From NCBI GenBank assembly GCA_947089905.1, contig CAMUMG010000003.1, positions 311,210 to 375,209 on the forward strand: DNA of 64,000 nucleotides, in the 5' to 3' direction. The notes below the pieces were generated by a model. That model was not told the origin of the DNA, did no database searches, and saw only the letters and a program-made list of their open reading frames with translations. This DNA comes from an uncultured Lachnospiraceae bacterium (GTDB taxonomy: Bacteria; Bacillota; Clostridia; Lachnospirales; Lachnospiraceae). A program made the position numbers and the translations under genes. Shown one piece after another: positions 36,877 to 45,625 of this stretch; within the stretch, counting starts at the first letter, position 1, and every line of letters starts with the position of its first letter.

Positions 36877-37683
36877 TTAGAATGAGAATTCTAATTGTTT
36901 AGCCCTTTCATACATTAAGATTGCTGCTGCCACTGCTGCATTTAGGGATTCTACTTGTCCCCCCATAGGAATTCGCACTGTCTGATCGGCAAGTGCTGTA
37001 CTTTCACGACTTAATCCATTGGCTTCATTTCCAATTAAAAAAGCAGTATTTCCCCTATAATCCACTGTACTATATACAACAGAACCCTCTAAATGTGCTG
37101 CATAAATCCGCACTTTTTCTGTTTTTAAAAGAGAAAGTGTTTTTAGAAAATCTGTTGTATAAACAAACGGCATCCGAAAGATCGCTCCCATTGTAGAACG
37201 GATTACTTTTGGATTAAAAAGGTCAACACATTCCTTACTTAATAAAATTCCTGTCACTCCTGCTCCTTCTGCAGTCCTTATAATTGTCCCTAAATTCCCG
37301 GGATCTCTTAAATCTTCTAATATTAAAAGCCGAATTTTATTTTGATGTAAAAGTTCGTCTAAAGAATAGACTGGCTGTTTTACAATAGAAAGAATTCCCT
37401 GTGGAGTAAGTGTTTCGCAACTTGCCAAAAATACATTATCCTGTACGATTTCAAATGGAATTTTTTCAGCATAATTTTCTATCTCAATTCCCTCTGCTTT
37501 TTGAATCTTTACAAACTGTTCTGAAAAATAGACTTTTACTACTTTGCTTTTATCTAATTCTTTAATCTCTTCAAAGAGTTTCCTTCCCTCTGCAACAAAA
37601 ACTCCCTGTTCCTTTCGAGCTTTATTTTTCTTTTGAAGCTGAATTAAATTTTTTATTTGAGTATTGGAGGTACTTGTAATCAT
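36877..37683 (-). CDS. TrmH/SpoU-family RNA 2'-O-methyltransferase
   Basis: A 268-aa protein. The N-terminal RNA-binding substrate domain (about 1-95) is followed by the SPOUT knot: LEDLRDPGNLGTIIRTAEGAG (motif 1), LIGNEANGLS (motif 2), IPMGGQVESLNAAVAAAILMYE (motif 3 with the SAM-binding knot). It methylates ribose in rRNA or tRNA; the exact site cannot be told. It is second after the NUDIX gene, 19 bases away. Confidence 0.93.
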   Translation of the reverse strand: MITSTSNTQIKNLIQLQKKNKARKEQGVFVAEGRKLFEEIKELDKSKVVKVYFSEQFVKIQKAEGIEIENYAEKIPFEIVQDNVFLASCETLTPQGILSIVKQPVYSLDELLHQNKIRLLILEDLRDPGNLGTIIRTAEGAGVTGILLSKECVDLFNPKVIRSTMGAIFRMPFVYTTDFLKTLSLLKTEKVRIYAAHLEGSVVYSTVDYRGNTAFLIGNEANGLSRESTALADQTVRIPMGGQVESLNAAVAAAILMYERAKQLEFSF

Positions 37684-37702
37684 ATTTTTCCTCTTTTCTG
37701 TA

Positions 37703-38203
37703 TTACTTTTTTGTTATATACGTTTCTAAATCCAAACAACTTCCATTTAAAACTGCCTGTTTTAGATTTTGGTTTTCATCATAGATTAATTTCAAAGAAA
37801 AAAATGGCCCAACATTCTCTAATAGCTTTAAAAAAATTCGATCTCCTTCCCAAAGTTCTTTTTGGAATAAGTCTTTCTTTTTTACCCATTCTAAAACTCC
37901 TTCATTACATTCTTTTAATGTACCCTCATAGGCATTTGCAGTATAAAGACACATATACTCACAGCACGTTCCATAACAAAACGTTACAATTCCACGAAAG
38001 ATATAAGAAGTCAATACAAATCCTGTTTCTTCTTTTACTTCTCGTAAAAGACATTCTTCTGGACTTTCTCCCTGCTCAAAATGTCCTCCTACCCCAATCC
38101 ATTTTCCTTGATTGACATCTTCTTTCTTCTTAATTCGATGAAGCATAAGATATGCTTCATCTTGTTCAATATAACATAATGTTGTCAGTTGAGATTTTTT
38201 CAT
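37703..38203 (-). CDS. NUDIX hydrolase, 8-oxo-dGTP diphosphatase-like (MutT type)
   Basis: A 166-aa protein with a complete NUDIX box, GGHFEQGESPEECLLREVKEETGF (G-x5-E-x7-REVxEExGF), near residues 38-61. The MLHRIKKKEDVNQGKWIGVGG start is typical of clostridial MutT-like 8-oxo-dGTP diphosphatases. It would cleanse oxidised nucleotides. It is first of a two-gene operon with the RNA methyltransferase. Confidence 0.92.
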   Translation of the reverse strand: MKKSQLTTLCYIEQDEAYLMLHRIKKKEDVNQGKWIGVGGHFEQGESPEECLLREVKEETGFVLTSYIFRGIVTFCYGTCCEYMCLYTANAYEGTLKECNEGVLEWVKKKDLFQKELWEGDRIFLKLLENVGPFFSLKLIYDENQNLKQAVLNGSCLDLETYITKK

Positions 38204-38226
38204 AAAAAGTTCCTCCTAAAATAAAA

Positions 38227-38270
38227 TATAGCCAAAACCTTTTGAATGACGAAGGTTTTGGCTATATTTT
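38227..38270 (-). terminator. intrinsic terminator of the DUF6033-type gene
   Basis: TATAGCCAAAACCTT pairs perfectly with AAGGTTTTGGCTATA (15 bases) around a 10-base loop, followed by T-rich sequence on the minus strand. It lies 13 bases past the stop at 38283 and just before the NUDIX gene. Confidence 0.9.
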
Positions 38271-38282
38271 GCAAAATTAAGA

Positions 38283-39053
38283 TTATATTGCAGAATCAAA
38301 CTGCTGTCCTATTTTTCGCTCCATATCCGTCATCAGTGAAGTAGATTCTGGCATAATTTTTTGAATTTCTTTTAAAAGTTCATCGAAAGAATCCGCTGTG
38401 ACTGTAATGGTATCAGAAGTATCTTCTCTCAGTCCTTCCGTTTTTGCCTTTTTTTCTTCACTTCGCTTTTCTGCTCTTTTTTCTGCTGCCTTTTTTGCAG
38501 TCTCTTTTTTAGCTTCTGCATTTTCTTTGCGCTTTGTTACAATCCTCTCTCTTTGAGCTGCTAAAGAACGATCGATTACTGCAAAATAAGAGGCATGACC
38601 ATGATCATCAATAGACATACCAAAAGAACGAACCGCCGATCCACTTGAACCAAGACTGTCTTTCATCTGATTCATCTTTGCTGCTCCCATACTGATAATG
38701 CCCTCATATTTCTTCCGATAGCTTTCATCTTCTGCCATCTTTTCAATTTTATCTGAGTCAATCAGTACAATCAATTCCTTTGAACTTTGAAGCGAACCTT
38801 TATTTTGTTCTGCCTGCTGTTTCATATCTGGCGAAACTAAAATAAATTCCATATTAGAATACTTTTTTTGAAGCTGTTCGTAATATTTTGCTGCTTTTTC
38901 GCTTAACTTAGGCTCTCCAATGGTTCTTCCATTGACTTTTCCATACTTTTTAGTTTCTTCATTTGCCGCTTGTGAAGTATTTTTAGTATTACTGCGACCT
39001 AAAGCAGATGCCTGATTTTGATATGCTTCTTGGTTAATTCCATAAATACTCAT
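38283..39053 (-). CDS. DUF6033-like protein, candidate motility regulon member
   Basis: A 256-aa soluble protein of the type I know as DUF6033 in Lachnospiraceae. N-terminus MSIYGINQEAYQ, a Ser/Asn/Lys-rich stretch, a conserved middle (KLSEKAAKYYEQLQKKYSNMEFILVSPDMK..., SIDDHGHASYFAVID) and an Ala/Lys/Glu-rich helical part (about 175-215). Similar short N-termini occur in flagellar and secreted proteins. Start at 39053 is chosen because GGGGG lies 6 bases upstream; the in-frame ATG at 39071 has none. A sigma-28-like promoter precedes it. The function is unknown. Confidence 0.8.
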   Translation of the reverse strand: MSIYGINQEAYQNQASALGRSNTKNTSQAANEETKKYGKVNGRTIGEPKLSEKAAKYYEQLQKKYSNMEFILVSPDMKQQAEQNKGSLQSSKELIVLIDSDKIEKMAEDESYRKKYEGIISMGAAKMNQMKDSLGSSGSAVRSFGMSIDDHGHASYFAVIDRSLAAQRERIVTKRKENAEAKKETAKKAAEKRAEKRSEEKKAKTEGLREDTSDTITVTADSFDELLKEIQKIMPESTSLMTDMERKIGQQFDSAI

Positions 39054-39099
39054 ATAAAACCCCCATTCCATGTTTCTAACAAGTTTCCTGCTATTTCAT

Positions 39100-39127
39100 A
39101 TATCGGAATCTTATTCTAAAAAGGTTA
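39100..39127 (-). promoter_or_regulatory. sigma-28 (SigD/FliA)-like promoter of the DUF6033-type gene
   Basis: On the minus strand TCCGATAT (39100-39107) matches the sigma-28 -10 element (GCCGATAT) in 7 of 8 positions. TAAC (39124-39127) matches the TAAA -35 element in 3 of 4, with 16 bases between. No good sigma-A pair is seen in this short gap. Confidence 0.5.
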
Positions 39128-39147
39128 GAGCAGGATGGGAAGTGGTG

Positions 39148-40539
39148 CTATTTACACTTCTGCCAAACTATATATAAAATATTATAAGTATGTCTGGCAA
39201 TAACAAAGGATCTCTTTTCTAAATTACGACATTCATCTATATTGATAAGTTCTTTAAAATAATCACAAAATTGTCTTTGATTCAAAGTAGGTTCTTGTCC
39301 TTCATGTTGTTTTTTAATAAAATAAGAATAGTCTTTATACATATTAAAAAATATCTTTACTTCACTCTGTGTCCTCGGTACTTTTGGTTTCCCAACACTG
39401 ATCCAATCTGATATTTCATAAGCTGCTGTGGTAGGATTATTTTTTTTATGTAATGTATTTGTTTCAGCTGCTATTATTGTAAGATCCTCTAATATTCTAC
39501 ATATCCTATTTATTAGTATATTACGATCTATTTGTTGATTAATATTTTCTATGATTGTTATTATCCTATCATAAATAGATTCTAATTTAGTTATAGCTTT
39601 ATTTATTTCCTCTCTCTTCCTTATTTCCTTTTTTGTATCAACATTTTCTACTTTATAAGCACTATAATCAAATGCACTTTCATCGTGTACATCATCAATA
39701 CGACATTCTGCACTTGGTCCAATAAATATATTTCCACTCATCCATTGACAGGCTGAGGCAACTTCCCTTTCGTAGTCATCACTTTCTTGTGAAACTCTTT
39801 GGTCTTTTCTTATAGTAGATGTAGTATTAGCAGATTGTGCAGCTTGTGTTTTCCATTTTTCAAACTCTTTTTTAACTCTTTCTTCATCCCGAGAGTATAT
39901 TTTACATAAATTATAAAAGCGTTCTAATAATCCAGCAGGTATGACATGATGGCAGGTTAAACCAAGTCCAGTTGGATCAGTTCCTATTTTATCAGCATAT
40001 ATCTTAACTGAATCATCTCTCATCTGCACAACAGTTCCATTTGTATTTTTAGCATAGAGCTGATGATTCAAAGAATCCGATTTCATCTGAATGGATAGTG
40101 CCTTTTCTCCCATAATATCTGCTTCATATTCAAGGGCATTATCCTGATTTATATTCATTCCATTTGACTGTATGGTTGGATATACTCTGCCCTGTTTTTG
40201 CTGAACCACATGCCATGCTTCATGCGGCAAATATTTTTCCTGTCCTGATGCGACATAGATATCTGTTCCCTGTGTATAAGCTAATGCCTGTAATTGTGCA
40301 GGTTTGTCCGAATTATAATGTACCTTTACATCATCTAAACTATATCCAGATAAATTTTCAATACCCATTTTTATCTGATCGGAAAGACCAGTATTCTTAT
40401 TTTCAAATATATTAGGGCTGTTTGGTTTAAAAAATTGTGTGACATCCTCTTTTTGCTTTGAAGGATACTTTTGATTTTGCGGAAAAATCTTTTTTTGAAT
40501 AGGAAACGAAACTACTTCTTTTATTTTTTCTGTATACAA
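39148..40539 (-). CDS. DUF4157-domain protein with HNH-like C-terminus, candidate toxin
   Basis: A 463-aa protein with a TTG start at 40539 (GGGGGA 7 bases upstream). The N-terminal 60 residues are Lys/Gln/Pro-rich. The DUF4157 domain (about 55-150) includes the YTQGTDIYVASGQ block and the HEAWH motif at 106-110, a zincin-like metal site known from cargo of contractile injection systems and polymorphic toxins. The C-terminal part begins with CHHVIP (His197, His198) and GNIFIGP with Asn270, as in HNH nucleases, followed by a long helical tail. No signal peptide, no injection-system genes and no obvious immunity gene lie next to it. Confidence 0.75.
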   Translation of the reverse strand: MYTEKIKEVVSFPIQKKIFPQNQKYPSKQKEDVTQFFKPNSPNIFENKNTGLSDQIKMGIENLSGYSLDDVKVHYNSDKPAQLQALAYTQGTDIYVASGQEKYLPHEAWHVVQQKQGRVYPTIQSNGMNINQDNALEYEADIMGEKALSIQMKSDSLNHQLYAKNTNGTVVQMRDDSVKIYADKIGTDPTGLGLTCHHVIPAGLLERFYNLCKIYSRDEERVKKEFEKWKTQAAQSANTTSTIRKDQRVSQESDDYEREVASACQWMSGNIFIGPSAECRIDDVHDESAFDYSAYKVENVDTKKEIRKREEINKAITKLESIYDRIITIIENINQQIDRNILINRICRILEDLTIIAAETNTLHKKNNPTTAAYEISDWISVGKPKVPRTQSEVKIFFNMYKDYSYFIKKQHEGQEPTLNQRQFCDYFKELINIDECRNLEKRSFVIARHTYNILYIVWQKCK

Positions 40540-40605
40540 AGCGAATCCCCCTTTTTATTTACGGTATTCACTAAAATAATAACCTATTTTTGGATAAAAA
40601 ACAAG

Positions 40606-41361
40606 TTATTTTCCCATTTCCTCTTCATATTTTCGACACACTTCTTCTGCACTGCCTATCATTATAACTTTTCCTTTATGCAGCCATATAACATGCTGAC
40701 ATAATCTTTTTACTTCATTTAGATTATGGGATACATATAAAAGGGTGGTTCCTCCTTTTAAAACCTCATTCATACGCTGTTCACATTTTTTGCGAAATTT
40801 CATATCTCCTACAGCCAGAATTTCATCTACAATTAAAATATCTGGTTTTACCATAGTAGCAATAGAAAAACCCAGTCTTGCGGACATCCCTGAGGAAAAA
40901 TTTTTAATCGGAGAATCTAAAAAGTCTTCTAATTCTGCAAATTTTACGATCTCATCAAAATGTTCCTGCATAAATTTTTCAGAATATCCTAATACACATC
41001 CATTTAAAAAAATATTTTCCCTTGCGGTCATATTTGCATCAAACCCGGCTCCTAATTCAATTAAAGGAGAAACCGTTCCATAGACAGAAACTTTTCCCCT
41101 ATATGGCTTTATAATTCCACTGATTGCTTTTAAAAGAGTAGACTTTCCTGAACCATTCGTTCCTATAATCCCCCAAGATTCTCCTCGTCTAATTTGAAAA
41201 CTCAGATCATAAATTGCGATAAATTCCTGAAACATCAATTCTCTTTTTAATAACTTCACGAAATACTCTTTTAAATTATCTATTTTCTGAGTTGATTTAT
41301 TAAACCGTATCATCATATGATCTACATCTATCATAACTGGTCTGTCTAATATTTCTTCCAA
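40606..41361 (-). CDS. polysaccharide ABC exporter ATPase (Wzt/TagH/KpsT type)
   Basis: A 251-aa ATPase of the exporter that would move the finished surface glycan out. Walker A GTNGSGKST, the family-typical SPLIELGAGF, signature FSSGM, Walker B ILIVDEILAVGD and switch HN. It ends shortly after the switch, without the extended carbohydrate-binding Wzt C-terminus, so substrate recognition does not depend on such a domain. It is the last gene of the glycan locus, 23 bases after the permease. Confidence 0.93.
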   Translation of the reverse strand: MEEILDRPVMIDVDHMMIRFNKSTQKIDNLKEYFVKLLKRELMFQEFIAIYDLSFQIRRGESWGIIGTNGSGKSTLLKAISGIIKPYRGKVSVYGTVSPLIELGAGFDANMTARENIFLNGCVLGYSEKFMQEHFDEIVKFAELEDFLDSPIKNFSSGMSARLGFSIATMVKPDILIVDEILAVGDMKFRKKCEQRMNEVLKGGTTLLYVSHNLNEVKRLCQHVIWLHKGKVIMIGSAEEVCRKYEEEMGK

Positions 41362-41384
41362 ACTGCGATTCCTCCAATTTGCTT

Positions 41385-42149
41385 TTAAATATATAAAATA
41401 AACTTATCCTGATTTTTCTTAAAGCTCCAAATGCCAAGAAAAAGCATTACGATTGCAGCTATCCATCCCCTTATGAGATCTATATTTAACGGCAGAGTAT
41501 TTTGATAGATAAGTGCTCGAAATTGATTAATATAAAAATACATCGGATTGAAGTTTATAATTTTCTCTGCTAATGGCTTTGACAGAGAATCTAGTGGATA
41601 GAAAATAGGGGTTAAATAAAGCCATGCTGTTGTCACTGCATTATAGATATATTGGATATCCCTAAAAAATACATTGGCTTGTGCTAAAAATAAGCCAAGT
41701 CCTAAAGAAAAAATATATAATTGTAAAACTACAAATGGAAATAATAACTGATATAGGCTAAATTTTGATCTGGTAATTAACATAACAATGATCATAGCTC
41801 CCAGAGAAAAAAAGTAATCAATTAGCCCGCTTGTTATTTTGGATATAGGAAAAATATATTTTGGAACATAAGTCTTTTTTAAGAGAGGAGCATTGGAAGT
41901 AATCGCATTGATTGCCTGATGAGTAGACTGATTCATAAAATTAAACATAAGCTGCCCTGTAAACAAATAAACAGGAAAATTTTCTATATTTCTTTTGAAC
42001 ATATTAGAAAATACGACAGTCATAATTAACATAATAAATAATGGATTTAAAACACTCCATAGATATCCTAAAAAACTTCTTCTGTATTTTAATTTAATAT
42101 CCCTTTTTACTAACTGTTTTAATAAATCTTTATATTTCCACATCTTCAA
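41385..42149 (-). CDS. polysaccharide ABC exporter permease (Wzm/KpsM type)
   Basis: A 254-aa membrane protein with six spans and the ABC2 family start (DLLKQLVKRDIKLKYRRSFLGYLWSVLNPL). It pairs with the ATPase 23 bases downstream. Presence of this exporter, and absence of a flippase (Wzx) or polymerase (Wzy) in the window, point to an ABC-dependent capsule or teichoic-acid-like polymer. Confidence 0.94.
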   Translation of the reverse strand: MKMWKYKDLLKQLVKRDIKLKYRRSFLGYLWSVLNPLFIMLIMTVVFSNMFKRNIENFPVYLFTGQLMFNFMNQSTHQAINAITSNAPLLKKTYVPKYIFPISKITSGLIDYFFSLGAMIIVMLITRSKFSLYQLLFPFVVLQLYIFSLGLGLFLAQANVFFRDIQYIYNAVTTAWLYLTPIFYPLDSLSKPLAEKIINFNPMYFYINQFRALIYQNTLPLNIDLIRGWIAAIVMLFLGIWSFKKNQDKFILYI

Positions 42150-42166
42150 TAGTTCCTATTCTATAT

Positions 42167-43318
42167 CTAAAAATTTAAGTCATAAAAAATTTTTAGTTCC
42201 TTTTTATCTTCCTCAATGTTTTTTAAAATCTGCTTTGTATTGTTATAGTATTCTTTTGCTGTATTTTCTTTAAAGTATGGATTACAGATTTCTATTTTTA
42301 GATATTGACTGATTACTTTTTTTATGGCTTCCTTTATTTCTTTATAATCACATGTTACATTTAAAATACTATTTCCCTGTACTCTTCCCTTTTGTCTGTT
42401 CCCTATATTAATTGTCATAATTTTTAAGCTTGGGGCTTCTATGATTCCAGAAGAAGAGTTTCCGATCAGACAAATGGCTCTCTTTAATAAATAATGATAT
42501 GTGTCGGAAGAAAGATTTTCAAAATAGCTGGCATTTTCATGACTATTTACAAACTCATGAACACACTCTCTTATCTTATCCGAATCGGTATCTGCATTAT
42601 TGCCAAGAAAGATATATTGAAATTGTGGATAATCTTCTATTACTTTTAACACAATATTAGTCTGTTCTGTTACATCGATATCAGAAATTGTTTCAGGGTG
42701 AAATAAAACTACCATGTACTTTTTTTCTGGCAGTTTTTTTATCAGAGGAGAAACATTTTCTTCCTGAATTTCTGCTGCATTTTCTGCTCCAAGTGCCCCC
42801 ATATAATATACTCGTTTTGGATCTTCTCCTAACTGAATCACTCTTTTTTCATACTCTTTCGTAGCAGTAAAATGATACCGGCTCATTTTTGTAATAGAAT
42901 GCCGAATAAATTCATCATAGTTTGCAAATGTTGCTTCTCCTCCATGAATATGTAGAATAAGCATTTTTTGCATTGCTGCTGCAACTGCGACAGAAAGCAT
43001 TTCATAGCGATCTCCTAAAATAATTAACAGATCATAGGAGTTTTTTTCAAAGTAACTTCCAAACCTGTCCAATGTAACAGACATACTATGTAAAATGTTA
43101 TGATCTAAAGTGGCACTTAATTCTGATTTAATCTCACATCCAATATGAAATCCATCCTGATAAATCAGATCGACCATATGACCATACTTTTCTTCTAATA
43201 ATGCTCCAGTGACAAGAATATCTAATTTTATTTCTCTATCCTGATTTAACATAGATAAATATTTTCTGACAATTCCATAATCAGCTCTTGAGCCTGTTGC
43301 AAAAGCCACACGATACAT
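42167..43318 (-). CDS. neuC: UDP-N-acetylglucosamine 2-epimerase (hydrolysing), ManNAc-forming
   Basis: A 383-aa enzyme that converts UDP-GlcNAc to ManNAc plus UDP, the committing step to sialic acid. GSRADYGIVRKYL at the N-terminus, HIHGGE, and GNSSSGIIEAPSL (nucleotide loop) are typical of NeuC. Without extra dehydratase and aminotransferase genes nearby, the product is most simply ManNAc rather than a legionaminic precursor. It overlaps the SGNH fragment upstream by 38 bases and precedes the exporter genes. Confidence 0.94.
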   Translation of the reverse strand: MYRVAFATGSRADYGIVRKYLSMLNQDREIKLDILVTGALLEEKYGHMVDLIYQDGFHIGCEIKSELSATLDHNILHSMSVTLDRFGSYFEKNSYDLLIILGDRYEMLSVAVAAAMQKMLILHIHGGEATFANYDEFIRHSITKMSRYHFTATKEYEKRVIQLGEDPKRVYYMGALGAENAAEIQEENVSPLIKKLPEKKYMVVLFHPETISDIDVTEQTNIVLKVIEDYPQFQYIFLGNNADTDSDKIRECVHEFVNSHENASYFENLSSDTYHYLLKRAICLIGNSSSGIIEAPSLKIMTINIGNRQKGRVQGNSILNVTCDYKEIKEAIKKVISQYLKIEICNPYFKENTAKEYYNNTKQILKNIEEDKKELKIFYDLNF

Positions 43319-43814
43319 TTTTTAATTCACGCTCCATTATATTTTTTAGTATCTCATATCCTTTTTCATTCAAATGTAATCCATCGTCTGTATACTCCCT
43401 ATTTAAACATCCATAGATATCATTTAAACTATCTAAATTTACAATATGATCTGCCTGAATCTGTTTTTGGAAATATTTTTTACATACATTAATAAAATTG
43501 TTGTCTCTATCCATTCTTCCATTGACATTTGAGAGATTTAAAAAGATTACCTTTTTAGGGTTATTACCACGTATCAGAGAAATTGTTTCATTAATAGTTT
43601 CACAAATACATGAAATATCTTTTGTTATACAGATATCATTTGTTCCCAGAAAAACAAACACATATTGATTTGAAAAATCAAATTTCATTTTCTTTAGAAT
43701 ATACTTATTGTACTTAACTGCATCAATTCCATTAATTCCGAGATTAATTACCCTTTTGTTTAAAATTTCCTTAATTGTCCATCTGGCAAAAATACTATGA
43801 CCAATTAAAATTAC
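43281..43814 (-). pseudogene. SGNH esterase domain of NeuA, out of frame after a G9 tract
   Basis: Read from the G-tract onward in the frame of this segment, the sequence gives VILIGHSIFARW (block I Ser), INLGINGI (block II), FLGTND (block III) and DDGLHLNEKGYE (block V Asp-His), a complete SGNH/GDSL hydrolase. It joins directly to the end of NeuA. Bifunctional NeuA proteins of E. coli and streptococci carry exactly such a sialate O-acetylesterase domain. A version from the internal ATG at 43688 lacks block I and would be inactive. Removing one G restores a single frame of about 431 codons, close to known bifunctional NeuA (about 410-420). Confidence 0.85.
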
Positions 43815-44577
43815 CCCCCCCCATTTTTTGTTCTAGGGTTTTAAAGGTATCTTTTTTTTCGATCTCATTTTTTATCTGTTTTTCAATCTGACTTTCCTTA
43901 CATTTTCGGATCATCAGATTTATTGCCAGTTCAAAATCATTTCTACAGTCAATATCAATAGAAGAATCTCTGTCCATTTTATAGGCTATCCCCTGTTTTC
44001 CAAAGAAATGTTTTTTTTCATAATAAGAATGAATTTTTGAAATAAAGATAGCACCATTTGGTTCGTATTCTCTATACTGTTGTCTGCAATAATTTGAAAA
44101 ATCTGTATCGAAGTATTTTAATGATAAAGTATCGTCAATCGGTCTTATGAGATTGGATGGTTTATGTGCTTTGCAAACACTGACTAACGTATCATATTGA
44201 TCTATATTTTTTTCATACAATTCAACTGCTTCTTTTATATGTATCTCATTTCTTAATGGAGAAGTCGGCTGTAATAAGACAAAGTAATCTATTTCTGAAA
44301 TCTCTATTTTAGAAAATAAATCTTTTATTACCTCATATGTTGTGGCAGAATCATTTGATACTTCTTCGCCCCGATATATTACTTTAGCTCCTGCCTCTTT
44401 TGCAATCTCTCCATATTGCTTTGAATCTGTCGAAACAATAACTTCTGTAAACACTTCACTTTTTAATGCTGCTTCTATTGTCCATACCATCAAAGGCTTT
44501 CCACATAAATTTAAAATATTTTTATCTGGAAGTCCCTTTGAACCTGAACGTGCAGGAATTACTGCAATTTTATTCAT
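43795..44577 (-). CDS. neuA: CMP-N-acetylneuraminic acid synthetase, catalytic domain
   Basis: Activates sialic acid with CTP. 260 aa: VIPARSGSKGLPDKNI (CTP-binding), LLQPTSPLR, DTDFSNYCRQ, and the metal Asp pair in DSSIDIDCRNDFE. The frame ends 5 codons after the G9 tract with a false tail (NFNWS). Upstream it overlaps neuB by 8 bases. The enzyme should be active without the esterase domain. Whether the sugar stays O-acetylated would then depend on the state of the tract. Confidence 0.95.
   Translation of the reverse strand: MNKIAVIPARSGSKGLPDKNILNLCGKPLMVWTIEAALKSEVFTEVIVSTDSKQYGEIAKEAGAKVIYRGEEVSNDSATTYEVIKDLFSKIEISEIDYFVLLQPTSPLRNEIHIKEAVELYEKNIDQYDTLVSVCKAHKPSNLIRPIDDTLSLKYFDTDFSNYCRQQYREYEPNGAIFISKIHSYYEKKHFFGKQGIAYKMDRDSSIDIDCRNDFELAINLMIRKCKESQIEKQIKNEIEKKDTFKTLEQKMGGGNFNWS
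43814..43822 (-). repeat. G9 homopolymer (C9 on the plus strand) at the NeuA domain junction, likely phase-variable
   Basis: Nine consecutive G on the coding strand including the G of an in-frame ATG. With G9 the frame stops soon after. G8 or G11 would fuse NeuA to the SGNH domain. No other C/G run this long was noticed in the window, and such runs are rare in AT-rich DNA. This makes slipped-strand variation, or an assembly miscount, the two readings. Confidence 0.9.
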
Positions 44578-45607
44578 CCTTCCCCTCCCAAGATATACTG
44601 TCCACTTCTATTAATTCATCTTCTTCAAAATCTCTTTGTGCTGTCTTTCCTAAAACTTCATACCAATGGAGCGGACTTATTCCATTTCCCGGACGTTTAC
44701 AGGTAATATTTTCTTCTGAAAATATTTCTCCTTTTTTAATATGACAATTTGCTACAATAGATTTTCTGGCTATTACTTTATTTTTTGCCTCAGAAGCAGT
44801 GACTATCTTTTTTCCGCTGCCTAACATCTTTTCTATTCGTCTTATATTTTCACATAATTTTTTCAATTCCTCTGGTGTAGCAGATGCTTTATGATCTGGC
44901 CCGGGCAACGTTTTATCTAAAGTAAAATGCTTTTCTATCATCACAATATTTTTTACTGCTGCTCCTATGGCTGCTGTATAACCAACTGAGTGATCCGAAA
45001 ATCCAATGTCAAACTGTGGAAATTCTTTTTTTAAATCATCTATAGCAGACAAATTCACATCCTCATCTGGAGTAGGGTATTCTGTATTACAATGTAAAAG
45101 AATGAATTGTTGATCTATTTTTTCTTCATTTAAAACAGCCGCTGCATTTCTTATTTCCTCTATGGTACACATTCCCGTCGATAATAAAATTTTTTTATTC
45201 TTGCATCGAATTTTTGCAATCCTTTGTAAATATGGAAGATTCGTTACTTCACCAGATGGTATTTTCCACATCGACTGCCCTTGCTGTTCCAAAAAATCAA
45301 TCGACTGCATATCAAACGGGGTAGAAAATACTTCTAATCCAATACTTTCTGCATAATTTCTAAGTTCAATAAAGTCACCATATGATAATTCCAATTTTTT
45401 GGTCATCTCTAACTGAGATTCTTCTATGACTGTCGTTTTCTTTTGATATTCTGCTTTTGGTGCAAATTTTGAAATCAGTGCCTCCGAGTGAAAAGTCTGA
45501 AATTTCACAGCATCTACACCACATTCTTTTGCTGCTGCAACCATTTTTTTTGCCTGTTCTTTGCTTCCATTATGATTGCATCCAATCTCTGCCACAATAT
45601 AAATCAT
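44570..45607 (-). CDS. neuB: N-acetylneuraminate synthase
   Basis: Condenses ManNAc with phosphoenolpyruvate to N-acetylneuraminic acid. 345 aa: the TIM-barrel NeuB domain (EIGCNHNGS, AVKFQTF, PSGEVTNLP, STGM, HCNTEYPTP, GFSDHSVGY, IEKHFTLD) to about 270, then a SAF (antifreeze-like) domain with ARKSIVA...KKGEIFSEENITCKRPG...P. It overlaps neuA by 8 bases and follows neuD by 18 bases. Confidence 0.96.
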   Translation of the reverse strand: MIYIVAEIGCNHNGSKEQAKKMVAAAKECGVDAVKFQTFHSEALISKFAPKAEYQKKTTVIEESQLEMTKKLELSYGDFIELRNYAESIGLEVFSTPFDMQSIDFLEQQGQSMWKIPSGEVTNLPYLQRIAKIRCKNKKILLSTGMCTIEEIRNAAAVLNEEKIDQQFILLHCNTEYPTPDEDVNLSAIDDLKKEFPQFDIGFSDHSVGYTAAIGAAVKNIVMIEKHFTLDKTLPGPDHKASATPEELKKLCENIRRIEKMLGSGKKIVTASEAKNKVIARKSIVANCHIKKGEIFSEENITCKRPGNGISPLHWYEVLGKTAQRDFEEDELIEVDSISWEGKDE

Positions 45608-45625
45608 AAATATCCTTTCTATTTT

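Noticed and set aside
36955..36964. A short C6 run in the RNA methyltransferase gene as a second phase-variable tract
   Set aside because: It is short, the frame is intact, and it encodes conserved residues (PMGGQ).
43281..43688. The SGNH hydrolase as an independent gene starting at 43688
   Set aside because: This start would omit the catalytic Ser block, which is present upstream in the same frame and joins NeuA at the G tract.
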